DNA of 64,000 nucleotides from an uncultured Lachnospiraceae bacterium (GCA_958428365.1 CAUAFT010000004.1:152313-216312), one strand, 5' to 3'. Positions 32,085-41,364 are shown, counted from the first letter of the stretch. Notes: a model not told the origin generated them from the sequence alone. Numbers and translations: made by a program.

Positions 32085-32119
32085 AGCCGATTAATTCTCT
32101 TTTTGAAAACCAATCGGCT
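32085..32119 (-). terminator. terminator of the AIPR gene
   Basis: AGCCGATT and AATCGGCT form an 8-bp stem with a 19-base loop, followed on the minus strand by TTTTTT. It lies 20 bases past the AIPR stop codon. Confidence 0.8.
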
Positions 32120-32138
32120 ATGTAAAGTATGATTAAAC

Positions 32139-33860
32139 TTATCCTTGCCATAATACAGACTTCAGCTCATCGTATGTTACTTGTTGAGCATCAATCATTA
32201 TATTAAATAATGCCTTAATCTCTTTGCATAAATCTATAAATTTTTCTTTATCTTTAATATATTCATTTATATCAGAATTTTTCAGTTTTGCAACCAGAAA
32301 CGATAAAACACTTTTTGTAAACATTTTCCACGCTTGTTCCATAACTTCCAGTTCTTCTTTGGCAAATTTATCCGTAAATGCAATTTTCTTTTTATCTACT
32401 TTGAAGTCCACAATTACTTCAAGACATTCTGCTACAACTGCAATAAAAAACATTTTAAACTTTAGATTCCGAAATAATGATATTTGAATTGACTCATCAT
32501 CTTTTAATTCATCCTTAGAAGATGCTATTTCTTTAATCTCACATTTTATTTCATCAACAGTTTTTGCCAAAGAATATACCAATAATAAGTGTCTCGCATT
32601 TTTTTCTTCAAAAACTGACTTGTATAAATAATTATTCTTAAATATATTATTTTTCCCTCTATTCGCTTCTGCATAATTCCCTTCAAAAGCTAATACCGGT
32701 TGTGCTATTGTATATATGCCAATTTCATCAGATACTTCATCGAATCCTCTCTTGAGCGAATAATCTTTATCATACATCTTAAATTTTTCACGTAGGCTAA
32801 TTTGTATGGGATCATTACTATATCTATCCCATGAAGTAATTTCATTCTGCGTATTATTTGCTTTTACAATAGCAGGAATTAAATTTGTATCTTCACATTT
32901 TATAACTCTGCATAAAACCTTTGCTTTTTTCAAATTTTCTGCCTTACTTTCGTCAACCATACTAATTGAACCTGTTGTCTGTGCCCCATTAATAATTGAC
33001 ATACCATCAATCTTTTTATTACCATTTCCAGCATCGTGAATGCCCAATGTTAAGATTGTTATTCCATTATTATACACCCAGAAATTGGAAGGTTCCGTTT
33101 CGACTGTTTGTCTTATAGAATTATTAATCTTTTTTCGTTTCCCAATCCCCAAAAAACCTCTATAATTTGCAGAAAACAAATCGTCCCCATATGTTTTAAA
33201 AATATCATATAACCATTTCCCACTTATCGAAAATACATAAGCTTTCCAACCTTTAGTACTTTCTTCAAATAACGGTTGCCCCTCCATCTCGATTGAATCT
33301 GTGACCAAAATTTGTGATTCTTTTGAAACGTATAGGTTCTCGATTGTTTCTCTGCCTAACTCATGAGTAAAAATTTCTATATTATATTTTTCAAAAAGTT
33401 TTGACTGATGTGCTTCAATTGTTCTCAGTTCATTTTTACAATTTTTTGACTCTGGTAGATTATGCACATATACCGCATCAATAATTGATATTTCGTTATT
33501 ATTTATAGCTTCTCTACACTCATTAATAATACCTTTCATATAATCGGGGATTTCCGAAATATCTCCTGAAACCAACCATGCGATTGCTGTATTCATATCT
33601 GAGGCTTTATTCGCAGGAGCTTCATCTCTATCTTTCATAGAATAATAACCCTGTGCTAAGGTTATCTTCCCATTTCCTATATCTAAATCAACAAAATCAA
33701 TTTTCTTATCATTTTTTCCATCCGTCAAATCGTCCGTAGCTAATCCAAATACGTCATTCCTATCAAGATACAAGGCCATAACCCAGCATAAATATGCGCT
33801 GTCTTCTTTAAATTTATTTATTAGCGCAGTTTCTCTTTTAAATTTTTCAATATAGTTCAT
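32139..33860 (-). CDS. AIPR-family (abortive infection phage resistance) protein
   Basis: A 573-residue protein of the AIPR family, which is repeatedly found in phage-defence islands. Diagnostic blocks are FWVYNNGITIL and MSIINGAQTTGSI in the centre. No membrane segment or nuclease motif is obvious to me in the C-terminal half, which is helical and lysine-rich. It follows the GHKL ATPase gene by about 100 bases in the same direction and is strikingly AT-rich compared with the flanking housekeeping genes, which suggests transfer. The second of two adjacent ATG codons is better spaced from AAGGAG. Confidence 0.88.
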   Translation of the reverse strand: MNYIEKFKRETALINKFKEDSAYLCWVMALYLDRNDVFGLATDDLTDGKNDKKIDFVDLDIGNGKITLAQGYYSMKDRDEAPANKASDMNTAIAWLVSGDISEIPDYMKGIINECREAINNNEISIIDAVYVHNLPESKNCKNELRTIEAHQSKLFEKYNIEIFTHELGRETIENLYVSKESQILVTDSIEMEGQPLFEESTKGWKAYVFSISGKWLYDIFKTYGDDLFSANYRGFLGIGKRKKINNSIRQTVETEPSNFWVYNNGITILTLGIHDAGNGNKKIDGMSIINGAQTTGSISMVDESKAENLKKAKVLCRVIKCEDTNLIPAIVKANNTQNEITSWDRYSNDPIQISLREKFKMYDKDYSLKRGFDEVSDEIGIYTIAQPVLAFEGNYAEANRGKNNIFKNNYLYKSVFEEKNARHLLLVYSLAKTVDEIKCEIKEIASSKDELKDDESIQISLFRNLKFKMFFIAVVAECLEVIVDFKVDKKKIAFTDKFAKEELEVMEQAWKMFTKSVLSFLVAKLKNSDINEYIKDKEKFIDLCKEIKALFNIMIDAQQVTYDELKSVLWQG

Positions 33861-33966
33861 CATTTTCTCCTTTTGTATATAAGAGCAATTAGCTGATTAC
33901 TGTCCAAAAAATATAAATGAAAGCACCAAATAAGGCAATTTTATCTCAACATAAACTTAAAAAATA

Positions 33967-35985
33967 TTAATTGCCATCTTTATTTTTGGGAATAATCGCT
34001 CCCGATAATTTCGCACTATTATCTATAACCGAATTAACTGCTTCATCTGCGGATTTGTGCGTCTTTAACCAAATGCTTTCCTCCAATTTCAAATGTTCCA
34101 TTAAAAAATCATGCCTTTTTGAATAATCATCAAATACTTCGCTCCATTTTAATACATATATTTTTGTTAATCCTTTATCTTGACTATGTATTAAATGTTC
34201 TTCTCCATGATTTATATGGCTCTCTAACTCACCTTCTATAAAATGACTTTTGTCAAAATCAGTTCCCACCAGATAAAAAGTCCATTTTACATTACCTGCA
34301 TTAAATCTAGCGTCCGATTTTATTACATGCATATATTTCTTTACCTGAGAAACTTCCTTTTCTCCCAGTTTAATCTTAGGACGTTTTAATTCAACAACAA
34401 CATTTTCTGTTACTTTACCATGTCTATCTTGGCGAAGCATGTATATATCCATTTCTTTATTTTTATCTGGATGATCTACTTCAACATCTTCTTCTATTCC
34501 TGTCATCGTTAATAATAACCCTTTCAAGGCCAAATCAAAATCCGGTTCGGCTGCTGTAATTAGATTATACTGCTCTCCAAACATCCAATAATGATTCTCT
34601 ACCAACTTTTGAACATGCGGAACCTCATATGCATTAAATGATTTATTATATACAATCTCCTTCAATGACTGAATAATTTTCTGTCTATCGCACAAAAGTT
34701 TTATTGTCTTTGTAATATTACTTAATGAAGTATATTGCAAAATTCCAGACAATTCTTTCATTTCATCTTCATCAAGATCAACTATTCCTTGCAAAACATT
34801 GAATAACTCAGGCTTATTGCCGCTATCCATAATCAATTTTAACAGTTGTAATGTGATTTTTTTGTTGTCAACACTCAGTCCCGTAAATATTTTTGGCTGT
34901 GCTGCATATAACGTACTTACAAGATTATCTAACTCTTGTTTCTGATAAACCCCCAGTATATTTTCAGTATCAAATTCTGGGTAAATTTTTTCATCCACAA
35001 GTTTTGCAATGTAATCATCAGACGCCTTTTTCAAATATTCTCTCCTATATTTAAAAAGGAAAGAATTAACTATCTCCATTAAAGACTTATATTCTTCATC
35101 ACTTCTGTTCGGAAATAAATCTCTTTGTCCTTCTATCCCATCATTTATAAAATGGAACTCATCAAAATAATCACTTTTGATGTAAACACTATGAAAAAAT
35201 TGATCTGCCCTTTTATTCAATTTTGTTGTTTCTTTATATACTTCTTTATCATCTGAACCAATGTAATATATCCTTGAATATTCATTGCCCAATTTTGCAT
35301 TCCACTGAACAAAGCGAATATCATAATCGTGTTTAAACTCACTTCCAGATACATCTATATTTTCTTTCCCTACAACAAATTCAGAATAGTCAATATTTTC
35401 ATCATCAACTGAGATGGTGTATCCTTTTTCCTTGTTTAACTCCAAAAACCAAAAAAATTCTTCTTTAATTTTCTGTACAATATCTTTTTTGTCCAAAGAT
35501 TCCAATTGTGTAAAAGTTACTTTGGTTCCTGTATTGTCATGAACTTCATGCGGTTTTTTTTCGCCGTTGTCATCATATTGATTCAGCGAATCTTTATTCA
35601 TCGAAATATAATAACTATATTTCTTTTCGTCACGCTCATATATAGTATCCCATCTGGCAGTTTGTGAAAAAGCAAAAAAGGTGAGCCGTCCTATTCCTTT
35701 ACGGCCATGCGGCAAAGAATGATTGTTCTTACTTGACATGTCTGCCTTTTTTGAATCATTAAATGGCTGAAACTTATGCTTTAACTCATCAAAATTAATT
35801 CCAATTCCATTATCGGAAACAGTAATCATATTAATAAGTCCTAGTCCATTTTCATGTAATTCAACTTTAACTTCAGTTGCATCCGCATCAAAACCATTCC
35901 ATATGTACTCGCAAATAGCATCTAACGGTTTTACATTTTTCAAATTTTTCTGTATGCCCTCAGGCATAATAAGAACACTTTTCAT
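33967..35985 (-). CDS. GHKL-ATPase protein with C-terminal PD-(D/E)XK-like nuclease site
   Basis: A 672-residue protein. The N-terminal Bergerat-fold ATPase is clear: N-box ICEYIWNGFDADAT (residues 24-37), SDNGIGI (57-63) and the lid PHGRKGIGRLTFF (92-104), an arrangement like MORC/Hsp90/MutL proteins. The C-terminal part has D513 in MDIYML and E532-x-K534 in VVVELKRP with Q547 in a following helix, the pattern of a PD-(D/E)XK nuclease. Together they suggest an ATP-gated DNA-cleaving effector. It is AT-rich and is the upstream partner of the AIPR gene. GGGGTG precedes the ATG. A role in defence is inferred from domain logic and location. Confidence 0.85.
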   Translation of the reverse strand: MKSVLIMPEGIQKNLKNVKPLDAICEYIWNGFDADATEVKVELHENGLGLINMITVSDNGIGINFDELKHKFQPFNDSKKADMSSKNNHSLPHGRKGIGRLTFFAFSQTARWDTIYERDEKKYSYYISMNKDSLNQYDDNGEKKPHEVHDNTGTKVTFTQLESLDKKDIVQKIKEEFFWFLELNKEKGYTISVDDENIDYSEFVVGKENIDVSGSEFKHDYDIRFVQWNAKLGNEYSRIYYIGSDDKEVYKETTKLNKRADQFFHSVYIKSDYFDEFHFINDGIEGQRDLFPNRSDEEYKSLMEIVNSFLFKYRREYLKKASDDYIAKLVDEKIYPEFDTENILGVYQKQELDNLVSTLYAAQPKIFTGLSVDNKKITLQLLKLIMDSGNKPELFNVLQGIVDLDEDEMKELSGILQYTSLSNITKTIKLLCDRQKIIQSLKEIVYNKSFNAYEVPHVQKLVENHYWMFGEQYNLITAAEPDFDLALKGLLLTMTGIEEDVEVDHPDKNKEMDIYMLRQDRHGKVTENVVVELKRPKIKLGEKEVSQVKKYMHVIKSDARFNAGNVKWTFYLVGTDFDKSHFIEGELESHINHGEEHLIHSQDKGLTKIYVLKWSEVFDDYSKRHDFLMEHLKLEESIWLKTHKSADEAVNSVIDNSAKLSGAIIPKNKDGN

Positions 35986-36188
35986 CTCTTTTCACCCCAT
36001 GATTTTAATATATAGACAATTATAGTATATTTTTTGCACACTAACAATCAAAAGCACTCTGTTTTTTAATATCATTTTGTGTCAAAACTCCGTCTATAAA
36101 AAACGAAGCTAACAATTTTAAATTGCAAGATTTTCTACTAACTTCACAAAACTAACCAAATTAAACTTGAACAGACATTTCCCAGTAG
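35986..36188. other. upstream region of the GHKL gene
   Basis: AT-rich noncoding DNA. On the minus strand a TATACT/TATAAT-like element lies about 30 bases before the GHKL start and probably belongs to its promoter. No other gene is seen here. Confidence 0.45.
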
Positions 36189-36290
36189 TTACTGTCTGCC
36201 CGCGTCCACGTGAACGAGGATGCCGAGACATATATGCTTTTGGGGTTTCTCTTGTGTGTTACTCAATTTATTTTCTGAGGTATCTCCCAT
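36189..36290 (-). pseudogene. truncated copy of the GTPase-NYN gene start
   Basis: A start codon, ribosome binding site and 33 codons are homologous to the N-terminus of the GTPase-NYN gene (MGDTS-N-LSNTQE-PQKHICLGIL pattern), ending at a TAA just after VDAGRQ, at the Walker A lysine position. The rest of the gene is missing. This marks the right border of the accessory island. Confidence 0.85.
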
Positions 36291-36362
36291 AGAAAATGCC
36301 CCTTTCTGTCGTCTATAATAATATATTCATTATCATAGCACAGAAAGTGGAAGCCGTCGATA
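36202..36362 (-). repeat. direct repeat bracketing the accessory island, right copy
   Basis: It corresponds base for base, with scattered substitutions and small indels, to the left copy at the 5' end of the GTPase-NYN gene. It includes leader, start codon and about 28 codons. Confidence 0.9.
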
Positions 36363-36405
36363 AGTGAAAATCTCATAAGAGGTTTTGGATATATGTGTAT
36401 ACTTT

Positions 36406-37248
36406 CTAATGCACTATTTTTCCGTATAAATTTTGTATGGATTCCATAACCTCATCCCAAGAGCAATTCGCCGCATAATCAAATTGTTTCTGGTAATTTC
36501 TCCACAATTTTTTCATATCTGTATCGCTATAAATCTGCTCCAATATAGAAGTTCCCCGTTCCATAACTTTAAGGGATTCCCTTTTCCTGCATGTTGCCTC
36601 CAACGCCATCCCCAATTTCATCAAATCAATGGACACGCTTTCTTCCTGCTGTAAGATATACAGATCATAAAAATCTCTCAACCTTGTATTTGCTGTTCCT
36701 CTTGAAATAACTGTTTCCAGCTTTTCCGCCAATACCGTTTCAATGTTATAAGCATAAATAGAAATTGTCCTGTCCTCAAACATCAGCTTGTATTCAAACT
36801 GTACCTCCCTCGGCGTTATAACATCCCCGGTAGAAATATCTATTTTTAAAGGCGTCCTCATGGTGTCAAGCTGTGCCTCCAACATTGCTCGAACACCCGG
36901 ATATTCAGCCTCGTCCATGATTTCCGATACTTTTTTTATCGAAAAAGTAATGCCATCTTCTACTTTTACCTTCATAATTTTTGTCAGAATATTTGTCACA
37001 TCATCCACAGTCAGTGGCAGATTTTTTATGGTAGTATCAATATCCATCGTCGCTCTATTTTCCAAACCTACCAGAGCAGAAACCAACACACCGCCCTTTA
37101 AAATAAATCGGTCTTGATACTCTGACAGGGAAATCCGCTCAAGCAGCCGCTCCATAATATAGTTCCTTATGATTGTTTGTGCCTTTGCACTATTCCCATT
37201 AGAGCGGTTCCGTACCAATGCTTTTAACTGCCTCGATGTATGGATCAT
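36406..37248 (-). CDS. abiEii: AbiEii/AbiGii-type nucleotidyltransferase toxin
   Basis: A 280-residue nucleotidyltransferase-like toxin of the type IV AbiE system. The active-site region reads ILKGGVLVSALVGL followed by RATMDIDTTI, the GG(x)nDxD pattern of DNA polymerase beta-type transferases, and IETVLAEKLETVISR is a conserved family helix. In known systems it slows growth, probably by acting on tRNA, and limits phage. Its ATG overlaps the stop of the antitoxin gene (TAATG). Confidence 0.92.
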   Translation of the reverse strand: MIHTSRQLKALVRNRSNGNSAKAQTIIRNYIMERLLERISLSEYQDRFILKGGVLVSALVGLENRATMDIDTTIKNLPLTVDDVTNILTKIMKVKVEDGITFSIKKVSEIMDEAEYPGVRAMLEAQLDTMRTPLKIDISTGDVITPREVQFEYKLMFEDRTISIYAYNIETVLAEKLETVISRGTANTRLRDFYDLYILQQEESVSIDLMKLGMALEATCRKRESLKVMERGTSILEQIYSDTDMKKLWRNYQKQFDYAANCSWDEVMESIQNLYGKIVH

Positions 37249-37841
37249 TATAATAGCACCTCCAAATACTGTTTTATCATTTTCTCAACTTTAAAAATCT
37301 TTGCATATTCCATCAAGCGGGGAATGTCCTTTTTTCTCCTCGCCACATACTCCCGGATAGCAGTCTGCCTGTCCTGCATTTCAATCTGGCTGTTCCCTCG
37401 AAACACATCGCATAATGTCCTCTCCGCATCATAGACACGCACCGAATGCCCCATCGGAGTATGTGCCTGTGTCACTCCCAAAGGATACCATTCTTTTTTT
37501 ACGGTATATACTTTCACTCCCTGCTTTGTAAGATAGGTAGGATTATATCCCCGTTTCATAGTAACCGTATACTGTATCGGCTCACGGTCTGCCATCTCTA
37601 AAAGATACAGTGCTGTTTCATGGGAAAAAACTGCGCCTTTGTATCTCATCTGAAGGATATACATACCATCCTCCCATGCGTCGGGAGACAGATAAATCCC
37701 TCTCGCTGCCTGCTCATAATTATTTTTTTTAATAAAATCAAGCACGTATGTTTTAGAAATTCCTGCATGCATGGCATCTTCCAGCCGCAAAATCCCATTA
37801 TTTTCATTTAAAATCTTTTTTATCAATTCTGATTTTTGCAT
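37248..37841 (-). CDS. abiEi: AbiEi-type antitoxin/transcriptional repressor
   Basis: A 197-residue protein with an N-terminal winged helix (RLEDAMHAGISKTYVLDFIKK region, about residues 20-40) and the AbiEi C-terminal domain (GAVFSHETALYLLEMAD, VYDAERTLCDVFRG). It represses its own promoter and neutralises AbiEii. The start M4 of the longest frame was chosen because AGGTG is six bases ahead; a GTG nine bases upstream is possible. The operator in front has inverted repeats around the -10 element. Confidence 0.9.
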   Translation of the reverse strand: MQKSELIKKILNENNGILRLEDAMHAGISKTYVLDFIKKNNYEQAARGIYLSPDAWEDGMYILQMRYKGAVFSHETALYLLEMADREPIQYTVTMKRGYNPTYLTKQGVKVYTVKKEWYPLGVTQAHTPMGHSVRVYDAERTLCDVFRGNSQIEMQDRQTAIREYVARRKKDIPRLMEYAKIFKVEKMIKQYLEVLL

Positions 37842-37859
37842 TTTATTCACCTGACTTTC

Positions 37860-37897
37860 ATGCTACATATTATAATCAAATGTAGCATAGAAGTAAA
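37860..37897 (-). promoter_or_regulatory. abiE promoter and operator
   Basis: Minus-strand TTTACT and TATAAT are 17 bases apart. The inverted repeat ATGCTACAT / ATGTAGCAT surrounds the -10 element, as expected for AbiEi autorepression. Confidence 0.75.
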
Positions 37898-37980
37898 GTT
37901 CTTATTTTCTCAAAATTTTTCAGCTAATGATTGGCTTCGTTTTTAGACTCACAGCGACTTTTTTTATTTTCTCCGCCCCC

Positions 37981-38538
37981 CTAATACAGCAGCTTGTTTC
38001 CCTTTTCGCACAGTTCATAAATCTCATCATACTTTTCCTCTATCAACGGCGTTACTTCTTCTATACGCTTCCCTTGCACCCTCTTATAAACAAACAAGGG
38101 AATTATCCATCCGATAAACCCCGGTATGGCAAGCAGAATACATAAGATTACGCGAGGCGGCTGTGCCGTTACCGCAAAGGTTGCACCTGCCATAAAAGCA
38201 GTGCCCAAAACCGCAATTATGAGTGCATACATCGTCGCTGCTGACGTTTTCGACTTTTCCAGTATCTCAATCTCCCTGACACAACTTTCAAAATTTCTCT
38301 GAAGCCTGGTAAGTTCCATTCTATTTATAATTTTCCGGTTTCGTTTCAGCCGCAGAATCACTTTATCTTGCTTCCTGGGATTTTTGTTTTCTCCAAACTT
38401 TTCATAAGTATTCCCGTCTGTTTCCCATCCAAAATTCTCATAGCCATCCAGCAGAAGAGAGACTCTGCTTTTATCCGTTATCACCTCTTTATATTCATAA
38501 CCCACAAATTCCCTTTTCCTTTTTCCCATATCTTCCAT
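37981..38538 (-). CDS. hypothetical protein with two membrane segments
   Basis: A 185-residue protein that I do not recognise. The first about 95 residues are charged and soluble (lysine/arginine-rich, with a YKEVITDKSRVSLLLD segment). Two hydrophobic helices follow (TMYALIIAVLGTAFMAGATF and VILCILLAIPGFIGWIIPLF), then a basic and acidic tail. Its ATG overlaps the stop of the histidine kinase gene (TAATG), so it is part of that operon. A role as an accessory or target of the kinase is plausible but unproven. Confidence 0.75.
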   Translation of the reverse strand: MEDMGKRKREFVGYEYKEVITDKSRVSLLLDGYENFGWETDGNTYEKFGENKNPRKQDKVILRLKRNRKIINRMELTRLQRNFESCVREIEILEKSKTSAATMYALIIAVLGTAFMAGATFAVTAQPPRVILCILLAIPGFIGWIIPLFVYKRVQGKRIEEVTPLIEEKYDEIYELCEKGNKLLY

Positions 38539-39638
38539 TAGCAATTCCCTCCATTCCTGTTTTCAGATACCCCCGCTGCGGGAAGTCTCACAAGAAAAGT
38601 ACTGCCTTTTCCACACTCACTGAAAACCTGAATATCCCCATCCAATAAATCCAGTACTCTTTTTACTAATGCCAGTCCCAGTCCGTTTCCTTCCTTTGAA
38701 TGAGAAGTATCCCCTTGATAGAACTTGTCAAAAATATGCTTCATGCTGTTACGTTCCATACCACATCCTGTATCCGAAACAGATATATTGATAAATCTTT
38801 CATCTGAAGTTTGTCTTATCGCAATGCTTCCTCCCGGTTCCGTAAATTTGACTGCGTTAGACAACAGATTATTCCATACCAGCTCTAAAAGACTTTCGTC
38901 TGCTTTCACCATTGCCACATCTTCTATCTCTGTTTCCAGTTCAATTCCCTTTTCTTCCCACGCATCTTCAAATTGAAGGATACATTCACACAACTGCCTG
39001 CTCAGATTATAAGTCTCTAATTCCGGCGTAATCCTCTGATTTTCCAACTTATTCAGCTTCAAAATATTGCTGATTAAATCAGAAAGCCTCCTTGCCGCCC
39101 CTTCAATGCTTTCCGCATATTCCTTTCTCTGCGTTTCGGTTATATGTTCCCCGTTTAGTAATTCCGCATAATTCTTTATGATAGCAATAGGGGTTTTCAT
39201 TTCATGGGACACATTTGATACAAAATCCGTTTTCAATGTCTCAATACTTCCAAGTTCCTCCACCATCTTATTAAAATCCATAAGCATAACATCCAGATAA
39301 TCCCATTTATCCTGTGTGTGAATGGCAGGCACATACACGGAAAAATCACCATTTGCCACTTTATCCGTAGCTTCCGCCAGCTTATGCAGAGGTTCCTCGT
39401 ATGTGTCTTTTATTTTCCTTCTTGTAAAAAGAGTAAGCGCCACTGCCACCATTCCCCAATATACCATTGGAACCACCGTCTGAATCAGTTCATTCCATCC
39501 AACTTTATTTATAAACACGATGAGTCCGGTATGGATGCCGGACATCAAAAAAAGGACTCCTAAGTATATCGCAAAAAGCGAGTATGGAAACAGACTTTGC
39601 TTTATCATCTTCTGTTGATACCTATCCATATTTTTCAT
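38538..39638 (-). CDS. sensor histidine kinase
   Basis: A 366-residue membrane kinase. Two hydrophobic helices (about 13-37 and 48-68) flank a very short extracytoplasmic loop, so it probably senses within or near the membrane. A HAMP segment is followed by the HisKA motif VSHEMKTPIAIIKNYAELL with the phospho-His, then the HATPase motifs NLLSNAVKFT, DTGCGM and GNGLGLALVKR. The start overlaps the stop of the response regulator gene (ATGA). The topology resembles intramembrane-sensing kinases such as those for antimicrobial peptides. Confidence 0.92.
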   Translation of the reverse strand: MKNMDRYQQKMIKQSLFPYSLFAIYLGVLFLMSGIHTGLIVFINKVGWNELIQTVVPMVYWGMVAVALTLFTRRKIKDTYEEPLHKLAEATDKVANGDFSVYVPAIHTQDKWDYLDVMLMDFNKMVEELGSIETLKTDFVSNVSHEMKTPIAIIKNYAELLNGEHITETQRKEYAESIEGAARRLSDLISNILKLNKLENQRITPELETYNLSRQLCECILQFEDAWEEKGIELETEIEDVAMVKADESLLELVWNNLLSNAVKFTEPGGSIAIRQTSDERFINISVSDTGCGMERNSMKHIFDKFYQGDTSHSKEGNGLGLALVKRVLDLLDGDIQVFSECGKGSTFLVRLPAAGVSENRNGGNC

Positions 39639-40306
39639 TGCAAAACCACCTTATATCCCAGTCCCCTCACTGTTACAATCCTGAATCCGTCACACGCAGA
39701 CAACTTATCCCTGAGTCTCGTCACATAAACGTCCACCGCACGCAGGCTGGTATCACTGTCCACGCCCCAAAATTCGTCCATGAGCTGCGCTCTGGAAAAG
39801 GTTTTGTTCGGATAAGATAATAACTTATAGATAAGATGAAATTCTCTGGTGGTAAGACCCACTTCCTCTCCATCAACCTCGGCGCTCATCCCGTCCGCAT
39901 CTAATACCAGATTGCCCACTGTGATTTTTCGCTCCATCTCAATATTTGCTCTGCGCAGCAACGCTCTGACACGGAGCAGTAATTCATCCAATTCCACAGG
40001 CTTCACCATGTAATCATCAATCCCCAGCTGAAAGCCCTTCTTTTTGGATGGCAAGTCATCTTTTGCTGACATAAATAAAATTGGAATCGTCCTGTTTACT
40101 TGTCTGACTGACCTTGCAAATTCAAATCCATCAATTTCTGGCATCATAATATCAGAAATAATCAGTTCATACAGATTGTTATACATTTCTTCATATGCCT
40201 CGTTTGCTGACAAACACCCCTTTGCCTGAAATCCGCTGTCATTCAGATAAGTGCAGACAATCTGATTCAGTTTTACGTCATCTTCCACCACAAGTATATG
40301 TATCAT
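39635..40306 (-). CDS. OmpR-family response regulator
   Basis: A 223-residue regulator. The receiver domain has the acidic pair EDD near residue 9, the phosphoacceptor Asp in LIISDIMMPEIDG and the Lys in YMVKPVELDELL. The C-terminal winged helix contains LTTREFHLIYKLLSYPNKTF and the recognition region DVYVTRLRDKL. The ATG used is eight bases after AGGAGG. Candidate 11-bp-repeat binding sites lie ahead of its own operon and ahead of the small-protein pair. Confidence 0.93.
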   Translation of the reverse strand: MIHILVVEDDVKLNQIVCTYLNDSGFQAKGCLSANEAYEEMYNNLYELIISDIMMPEIDGFEFARSVRQVNRTIPILFMSAKDDLPSKKKGFQLGIDDYMVKPVELDELLLRVRALLRRANIEMERKITVGNLVLDADGMSAEVDGEEVGLTTREFHLIYKLLSYPNKTFSRAQLMDEFWGVDSDTSLRAVDVYVTRLRDKLSACDGFRIVTVRGLGYKVVLQ

Positions 40307-41240
40307 CAACATTTCCTCCTGTTTGTAAGTCCCTTTTCATTTTCCCCGCGCAGCAGATTCCCTGTACCCCCGTACCCAACACTAACAGGCACACAACAGC
40401 CCCGGTTGCTCCATTCATCCGTTTTATCAGCATTTCCTCTCCGCTGCCAAAAGAAGCAAACATCGCGGTCTGAAGCGTCAGGATAGATACGCAGGCATCA
40501 ATATAACCAATTTTTCGTATGATTGTAAGTAAAGGAGATTTTCTTTTCTTCACTTTTACCATCTTTATTGTTGATATGACAATTTTATAAAAAGCATAGG
40601 CTGCCGCCGCATAAATCGTAAATCCGGGGTAGGTTTTTCCGCCAAGCGATGATTCCAACAATATAACCATGCCTCCTAAAACCACCGCCATTATAATAAA
40701 GAGTATACTGTTTTTCCAGTATATAGCAATTTCTTTTTCCATCCGTTCCTTATCCCCATTTATTTGAGAGATTCTTTTTTCCTGCTTTACCGCTCCAATC
40801 CTCATCATGCTTAACAGTATATAGTACGCCGCCAGACTTCCAAACCATGCCGAATGGCTGATCATCCCTATAATCCCATTAAAGATGGCAAATATCACAT
40901 TGCCTGCCAATCCCGGAACAGCAGATAAAATCGTTCTCAGTCTGTAATCGCCGGCTACTCTGCTCATATATGGATTTGCTTCAATTCCCGGTTTTACAAC
41001 TTCTTTTATTCCATACTTTATATCCTGTACCATACAAAAACTTCCCACAGATAAGGTAACTGCCGCCAGAACATAAAATATAATTTCAACTGCATAAGGA
41101 AAACATTGAAATACCACGCTGCTTAAAGCAAGCACAGCAAATAAAACCATCACAAGATACAACAATAATCGCAAGCGAAGGGGTAATCTAGGTATCTTTG
41201 GCTTTTTTAATCTGTCCCCTCGTTTCCTTCCCTGTCTCAT
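40278..41240 (-). CDS. multi-pass membrane protein of a two-component operon
   Basis: A 320-residue protein I do not recognise by family. It starts with a basic stretch (RQGRKRGDRLKKPKIPRL) and contains about eight hydrophobic segments, with a loop carrying RISQINGDKERMEKE. It overlaps the start of the response regulator gene by 29 bases, so it is the first gene of the regulator-kinase operon. It could be a sensor partner or an export component. GGAAGG supports the chosen start; a longer in-frame version would cross the regulatory repeats and is unlikely. Confidence 0.7.
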   Translation of the reverse strand: MRQGRKRGDRLKKPKIPRLPLRLRLLLYLVMVLFAVLALSSVVFQCFPYAVEIIFYVLAAVTLSVGSFCMVQDIKYGIKEVVKPGIEANPYMSRVAGDYRLRTILSAVPGLAGNVIFAIFNGIIGMISHSAWFGSLAAYYILLSMMRIGAVKQEKRISQINGDKERMEKEIAIYWKNSILFIIMAVVLGGMVILLESSLGGKTYPGFTIYAAAAYAFYKIVISTIKMVKVKKRKSPLLTIIRKIGYIDACVSILTLQTAMFASFGSGEEMLIKRMNGATGAVVCLLVLGTGVQGICCAGKMKRDLQTGGNVDDTYTCGGR

Positions 41241-41273
41241 ACCTGGCTTCCTTCCTGAAAAGATATAAAAACG

Positions 41274-41302
41274 ATAACATAGTTTTATTTGTATTTTGTT
41301 TG
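41274..41302 (-). promoter_or_regulatory. candidate response-regulator operator, copy 1
   Basis: The block contains TTTGTATTTTG followed directly by TTTGTGATTTG (plus strand), an 11-bp-period direct repeat typical of OmpR-family sites. It is 25/29 identical over the wider block to a site upstream of the helical-repeat protein gene. Confidence 0.6.
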
Positions 41303-41314
41303 TGATTTGTGTCC

Positions 41315-41364
41315 AAATTGCGAATACACATTCATAGAAAAATTGTGAATATACATTCGTAGAA
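41315..41364. repeat. tandem 25-bp repeat, two copies
   Basis: AAATTGCGAATACACATTCA-type unit occurs twice back to back with four substitutions, each with a GAAT-N4-ATTC dyad. It lies just upstream of the operator block of the two-component operon. Confidence 0.75.

Noticed and set aside
32139..36362. Island considered as an insertion sequence or integrative element with its own recombinase
   Set aside because: No transposase, integrase, terminal inverted repeats or tRNA attachment site were seen; only the gene-start duplication marks its borders.
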